17,312 bases of DNA from Bryobacterales bacterium (GTDB lineage: Bacteria; Acidobacteriota; Terriglobia; Bryobacterales; Bryobacteraceae), in assembly GCA_016880505.1 (NCBI GenBank), contig JAEHDI010000337.1, positions 1-17,312 of the forward strand, given 5' to 3'. Within the stretch, counting starts at the first letter, position 1, and the number at the start of each line of letters is the position of its first letter. Shown here in pieces: positions 13,700 to 17,312 of the stretch. The translations under genes were made by a program, and so were the position numbers. A model generated the notes under the pieces. It saw only the letters and a list, made by a program, of their open reading frames with translations. It did not search any database and was not told where the DNA came from.

Positions 13700-14701
13700 T
13701 TGGATGCGTTCTCGGAAATCTTGAACGGTGTCAAGCTGAAGGGCGCACTGTTCTTCAACGCGGAATTTTCAGCTCCCTGGAGCTTCGCGTCGCCACGCTC
13801 CGATCTTCTCGCGCCCCACCTGGTTCCAGGCGCCGAACATCTGATCATCTATCACTTCGTCATTGAGGGCTCCGCACATGCACAAGTGGAAGGTGGCAAT
13901 CCGCTCAGCCTCAACGCCGGCGATATCGTAATCTTTCCCCATGGCGATCCGCACCGGATGGCCAGCAGTACACGAGCGCAGCTCATGGAGGCCGCCGCCA
14001 TCTTGCCGTTGCTTCGAACCCGCAACCTTGGGCTGATGCGTACGGGAGGCGGTGGTGAGGTCAGCCGATTCGTATGCGGTTATATGGCCTGCGAACCGCA
14101 CCTGTTCCGCCCGATTCTGAGTGGGCTGCCCCACATGATGAAGGTCAACATCCGCGCCGACGGCTCCGGCCGATGGCTGGAGAATTGCATCCGGCATCTC
14201 GTCGATGAAGCGGGCGCCGGCCAGCCGGGCAGCGACGCCATGCTGGCGAAGCTTTCCGAAGCTCTTTTTGTCGATACACTTCGCCGCTATGTTGCCACTT
14301 TGCCCGCTGAGCAAACCGGGTGGCTCGCTGGTACCCGGGACCCTGTGGTCGGCAGGAGTCTGGCGATCTTGCACAGCCGGGCGGATCAGCCCTGGACCAT
14401 CGCCCAGCTAGCCAAGGAAGTCGGTTTGTCACGCTCGGCTTTGGTGGAGCGCTTCAGCCGCTACCTCTCGGAGCCCCCGATGGCGTATCTGACACGGTGG
14501 AGGCTGCAATTGGCCGCCCGCAGCCTTATGTCCACCCCGCGCAGTGTGGCGCAGATCGCTGCTGAAGTGGGATACGAATCCGAAGCCGCCTTCAACCGCG
14601 CCTTTAAGCGAGCGTTCGGTGCACCGCCGGCACGGTTCCGGAGTGAGCGCAAGCTAAAGCCAGGTGGCGTCACTTCGTCAGCCGCAAGCAGCGGGGGATA
14701 A
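13700..14701 (+). CDS. AraC-family transcriptional regulator with cupin sensor domain
   Basis: This 333-residue protein has an N-terminal cupin-type ligand domain (about 1-200, Cupin_6/AraC_binding_2 type, with GALFFNAEFSAPW at 15-27, YHFVIEGSAHAQV at 51-63 and LNAGDIVIFPHGDPHRM at 71-87) and a C-terminal double helix-turn-helix (about 215-315). The first helix-turn-helix is PWTIAQLAKEVGLSRSALVERF (231-252, quoted here as WTIAQLAKEVGLSRS), the second RSVAQIAAEVGYESEAAFNR (281-300). The TTG start at 13700 is chosen because LDAFSEILNGVKLKGALF fits the family N-terminus and GGAG lies 7 nt upstream; there is no suitable ATG. It is divergent from mddA, with inverted repeats in the shared spacer, so control of mddA and itself is likely inference. 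The inducer is unknown. The last 15 residues are a Ser/Gly/Ala-rich tail. Confidence 0.92.
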   Translation: MDAFSEILNGVKLKGALFFNAEFSAPWSFASPRSDLLAPHLVPGAEHLIIYHFVIEGSAHAQVEGGNPLSLNAGDIVIFPHGDPHRMASSTRAQLMEAAAILPLLRTRNLGLMRTGGGGEVSRFVCGYMACEPHLFRPILSGLPHMMKVNIRADGSGRWLENCIRHLVDEAGAGQPGSDAMLAKLSEALFVDTLRRYVATLPAEQTGWLAGTRDPVVGRSLAILHSRADQPWTIAQLAKEVGLSRSALVERFSRYLSEPPMAYLTRWRLQLAARSLMSTPRSVAQIAAEVGYESEAAFNRAFKRAFGAPPARFRSERKLKPGGVTSSAASSGG

Positions 14702-14719
14702 CCTCGCGCGCCAGGTGAC

Positions 14720-14735
14720 GGCGAGCATTCTCGCC
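14720..14735 (+). terminator. Hairpin after the AraC-family gene
   Basis: GGCGAG-CATT-CTCGCC is a perfect 6-bp stem with a 4-nt loop, 18 nt after the AraC-gene stop. It is followed by TAAACTG, not a T-run, so it is an imperfect intrinsic terminator or a leader hairpin. The rest of the 127-nt gap holds TATTCT (14746-14751), a poor -10 candidate for the helicase gene, and a pyrimidine tract around 14781-14795. Confidence 0.35.
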
Positions 14736-14828
14736 TAAACTGCGCTATTCTAGAAATGTACTGGAAGCCGATCCGCAAAACCTCTCCTTTTTTCCCGGCT
14801 AGCTGATTCCCCTTCCGCAAAACTCTGA

Positions 14829-15983
14829 ATGAAAAATTTCTCTGAACTCTCTCTGTGCTCTCGATTGCAGAGCAATCTGGCAAAGCAGGGCTTTGTCCAA
14901 CCGACTGCCGTGCAGGCCCGGGCGATCCCGCCGGCGCTCGCCGGCCAAGATGTAGTGGCCACCGCGCAAACCGGAACTGGCAAGACCCTGGCGTTTCTCC
15001 TCCCGTTGCTTCAGTCGCTGATGGGTGGGAGCGGCAAGAGCGGCATTAACGCCCTCATCCTCAGCCCCACCCGCGAACTCGCCATGCAGACCAACGAATC
15101 GTTCACCCGGATCGCCGCAGGCACTGGTATCCGGTCCGCCGTGGCGGTGGGTGGCATGAGCGAAGCCGGTCAACTTCGGGCTGTCCGGCAAGGCGCTCAG
15201 GTCCTGATCGCCACACCCGGCCGTCTGTGCGATTTCCTGGACCGCCGCCTCGCCAGCCTCAGCGGCGTGCAGTTCTTCGTGTTGGACGAAGCAGACCGCA
15301 TGCTCGATATGGGATTCCTGCCCGCCCTCCGCACCATTGTTAAAGTGGTGCCGGCCGCACGCCAGACTCTGCTCTTCTCCGCTACCATCGAACAATCGGT
15401 GGCACATCTGATTAAGGAATACGTACGCAATCCCGTCCGCGTAGCCATCGGGCCCTCCACCAAGCCCGCCGACCAGGTTAACTTGCACGTGTATGAGGTC
15501 GAGTCAGACCGCAAACTCGGCCTGCTGACCCGGCTGATCGGACAGGAGCCGGGATCGTTCCTCGTGTTCGCGCGCACAAAGCACGGCACGGACCGCCTGG
15601 CAAAAAAGCTTTCCCACACCGGCGTAAAGACCGCCAGCATCCACGGCGGCCGCACGCAGAGCCAGCGCAACCAGGCACTGAACGGATTCAAGGACGGGCA
15701 GTATCGCGTCCTGGTGGCCACCGATGTGGCCGCCCGCGGCATTCATGTGGACGGCATCGCCCACGTGGTGAATTACGATCTCCCGCACGTACCCGAGGAC
15801 TTTGTTCACCGTGTGGGACGCACGGGCCGCGCCGGCGCCCGCGGCACCGCCTCCACGTTCAGCACGCGCAACGAGCGCAATGAAATCCGCCGCATCGAGC
15901 GCGCACTGAATGTTCGCCTGACTCCCCGAAGTGTCGCCGCAGACCTGCCGCGAGACAGCCGCGCTTCACGCCCGCTAGAATAA
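14829..15983 (+). CDS. rhlE: DEAD-box ATP-dependent RNA helicase, RhlE type
   Basis: This 384-residue cytoplasmic RNA helicase has the full motif set: Q motif GFVQPTAVQ (21-29), Walker A AQTGTGKT (46-53), PTREL (80-84), GG (108-109), TPGR (129-132), DEAD (153-156), SAT (184-186), motif V ATDVAARGIHVDGI (297-310) and motif VI HRVGRTGR (327-334). Such proteins unwind short RNA duplexes in ribosome assembly, RNA decay or cold adaptation. The C-terminal extension after motif VI is only about 50 residues, shorter than in the longer RhlE proteins and lacking a basic RGG-like tail. The start ATG is at the natural family N-terminus (MKNFSELSL), yet no Shine-Dalgarno sequence precedes it (CCGCAAAACTCTGA). 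The RhlE label is by overall resemblance; another DEAD-box subgroup is possible. Confidence 0.93.
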   Translation: MKNFSELSLCSRLQSNLAKQGFVQPTAVQARAIPPALAGQDVVATAQTGTGKTLAFLLPLLQSLMGGSGKSGINALILSPTRELAMQTNESFTRIAAGTGIRSAVAVGGMSEAGQLRAVRQGAQVLIATPGRLCDFLDRRLASLSGVQFFVLDEADRMLDMGFLPALRTIVKVVPAARQTLLFSATIEQSVAHLIKEYVRNPVRVAIGPSTKPADQVNLHVYEVESDRKLGLLTRLIGQEPGSFLVFARTKHGTDRLAKKLSHTGVKTASIHGGRTQSQRNQALNGFKDGQYRVLVATDVAARGIHVDGIAHVVNYDLPHVPEDFVHRVGRTGRAGARGTASTFSTRNERNEIRRIERALNVRLTPRSVAADLPRDSRASRPLE

Positions 15984-15991
15984 GAGCGTAA

Positions 15992-16006
15992 AGGAACCTT
16001 TTTCCT
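15992..16006 (+). terminator. Weak hairpin between the helicase and radical SAM genes
   Basis: AGGAA-CCTTT-TTCCT gives a 5-bp, AT-rich stem in the 38-nt gap. It is too weak to be called an efficient terminator, so read-through from rhlE into the radical SAM gene is possible. The AAGGA in it is about 25 nt before the next ATG, too far to act as a ribosome binding site. Confidence 0.2.
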
Positions 16007-16021
16007 CGAGCCTTCTCCACA

Positions 16022-17312
16022 ATGATTTGTCCCCACCCGAAGGGGTCGCGTACCCGTATCCTGCTCAGTTCCGTCTTCGGCCCGTACGCCCGGGACGATG
16101 AATTCGGCAGCCGCGCCATCAACCCGATGGAGCTCTACCACAACCAGGTGACAAGAGCGCAGGGATCGTTTTCCTTGCGCCGCTTCCACCGGTCGTGGGG
16201 CATCATGATGATCCAGCAGAATATCTCGGCGCCCTGCACGGTGCTGGATTTCCCGACCCGAGAGGCTTTCGCGCGCGAGCTCTCCACGAACCACTACGAC
16301 GTGGTCGGCATCTCCTCGATCATTGTGAACGTGGGCAAAGCTCGCGAGATGTGTCGCATGGTACGGAAGCTCTCGCCGCATTCGACAATCGTCGTCGGCG
16401 GGCATGTCACGGCCATCCCCGGCGTGGAGCACATCCTGGACGCCGACCATATCGTGAAGGGCGACGGCATCGCATGGATGCGCCGGTATCTCGGTGAGGA
16501 TGTCGATGCGCCCATCCGTCATCCCGCGCTCTCCTCCGGGTTCAACCTGCGTGTGATGGGTATCAAAGTCCCCGAGAAAACCGACAGTTCCGCCACTGTG
16601 ATCGCGTCGGTGGGTTGCCCGATGGGCTGCAACTTCTGTACAACCTCGGCGTTCTTCGGCGGGAAAGGCAAAGTACTCAACTTCTATTCCACGGGTGAGG
16701 AACTGTTCCGGGTGATGGAGGAGGCTGAGACCTCGCGGAACGTGAAGTCATTCTTCATCATGGACGAGAACTTCCTGCTGCAGAAGGAACGCGCCATGGA
16801 CTTGCTTGCCAGGATGAAGCAGGCCCGGAAGAGCTGGGCGCTCAACATTTTTTCCTCCGCGAATGCGATCCGGAAATACAGTTGCGAGAAGCTGGTTGAG
16901 TTGGGCGTCTCCTCGATCTGGCTCGGCCTCGAATCGCCGCGCTCGAGATACTCCAAGCTCGACGGCACCGACACGATGCGCATGGCGCGCGAGCTGCGCG
17001 GGCACGGCATCATGCTGCTCGGCTCCACGATTTTGGGTCTGGAGCACCATACCCTGGAGAACATCACCGAGGAGATCGAACACGCCATCGCGCACGAAAC
17101 CGACCTGCACCAGTTCATGCTCTACACCCCCGTTCCGGGCACGCCGCTCTATCGCGACATGGCCGAACAGGGAAAACTGCTTGACGTCGATCTCGCGGAC
17201 ATTCACGGCCAGTTCGGCTTCAACTTCCAGCATGCGGCGATCTCACGGGAGGAGTCCAAGCGGCTTCTTGACTGGGCTTTCTTGCGGGACTTCGAACGCA
17301 ACGGCCCGAGCC
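16022..17312 (+). CDS. B12-binding-like radical SAM enzyme (3' end outside window)
   Basis: The frame is open for 430 codons from ATG 16022 to the window edge. Residues about 85-160 look like a cobalamin-binding-type Rossmann domain (YDVVGISSIIVNVGKARE; IVVGGHVTAIPGVEHIL), without the DxHxxG histidine motif of base-off B12 binders. The radical SAM core follows with the [4Fe-4S] motif CPMGCNFC (Cys199, Cys203, Cys206), FFIMDENFLL, a glycine-rich segment and WLGLESP, and TPVPGTPLY near the cut. An unusual conserved-looking N-terminus (MICPHPKG...SSVFGPYARDDEFGSRAINPMELYHNQV, given in parts) precedes it. Such enzymes carry out methylations, rearrangements or C-C bond formation in lipid, cofactor and natural-product pathways; the substrate here is unknown. 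No Shine-Dalgarno sequence precedes the ATG. It lies 38 nt after rhlE. Confidence 0.88.
   Translation, partial: MICPHPKGSRTRILLSSVFGPYARDDEFGSRAINPMELYHNQVTRAQGSFSLRRFHRSWGIMMIQQNISAPCTVLDFPTREAFARELSTNHYDVVGISSIIVNVGKAREMCRMVRKLSPHSTIVVGGHVTAIPGVEHILDADHIVKGDGIAWMRRYLGEDVDAPIRHPALSSGFNLRVMGIKVPEKTDSSATVIASVGCPMGCNFCTTSAFFGGKGKVLNFYSTGEELFRVMEEAETSRNVKSFFIMDENFLLQKERAMDLLARMKQARKSWALNIFSSANAIRKYSCEKLVELGVSSIWLGLESPRSRYSKLDGTDTMRMARELRGHGIMLLGSTILGLEHHTLENITEEIEHAIAHETDLHQFMLYTPVPGTPLYRDMAEQGKLLDVDLADIHGQFGFNFQHAAISREESKRLLDWAFLRDFERNGPS

Noticed and set aside
1..17312. Search for tRNA, rRNA, CRISPR arrays, transposases, phage genes and toxin-antitoxin pairs
   Set aside because: None seen. 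Intergenic gaps are all below 190 nt, and no direct-repeat array or mobile-element gene is present.

Overview
The window is GC-rich, densely coded bacterial DNA holding ten protein genes, two of them cut by the window edges. There are no RNA genes, insertion sequences, CRISPR arrays or phage genes. Gene content and style suggest a soil Acidobacteriota of the Bryobacterales/Solibacter type: a secreted plant-glycan operon, a Tat-exported sugar isomerase-like protein, a right-handed beta-helix protein and an MddA homologue. The taxonomic placement is inference from general resemblance, not from a marker gene.

Region 1 (1-8117, minus strand) is a tightly packed five-gene operon read right to left: a Tat-exported xylose-isomerase-like TIM-barrel protein, an exported GH3 beta-glycosidase with an unusual active site, an isochorismatase-family cysteine hydrolase, an exported right-handed beta-helix protein, and a lipoprotein GH78 alpha-L-rhamnosidase that runs off the left edge. 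Gaps are 35, 1, 9 and 9 nt. The operon probably strips rhamnose and a beta-linked sugar from a plant polysaccharide or rhamnosylated glycoside outside the cytoplasm. No transporter or sugar kinase is in view.

Region 2 (8267-12662) is an RND efflux module split into divergent halves: a lipoprotein membrane-fusion protein on the minus strand and an AcrB/HAE1-type pump on the plus strand, sharing a 94-nt intergenic region. No TolC-like outer-membrane factor is present.

Region 3 (12737-14701) is a divergent pair: an MddA-like methanethiol S-methyltransferase (dimethyl sulfide producer) on the minus strand and a cupin-AraC regulator on the plus strand. The 186-nt space between them holds two interleaved inverted repeats and a candidate sigma70 promoter.

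Region 4 (14829-17312, plus strand) has an RhlE-type DEAD-box RNA helicase, then a B12-binding-like radical SAM enzyme cut by the right edge. Neither has a recognisable Shine-Dalgarno site.

No intergenic stretch reaches 300 bases; the longest is the 186-nt mddA/AraC spacer. I see no clear evidence of an undescribed multi-gene system. The strongest leads are the GH3 enzyme with three changed active-site motifs, the composition of the rhamnosidase operon, and the mddA/AraC pair.
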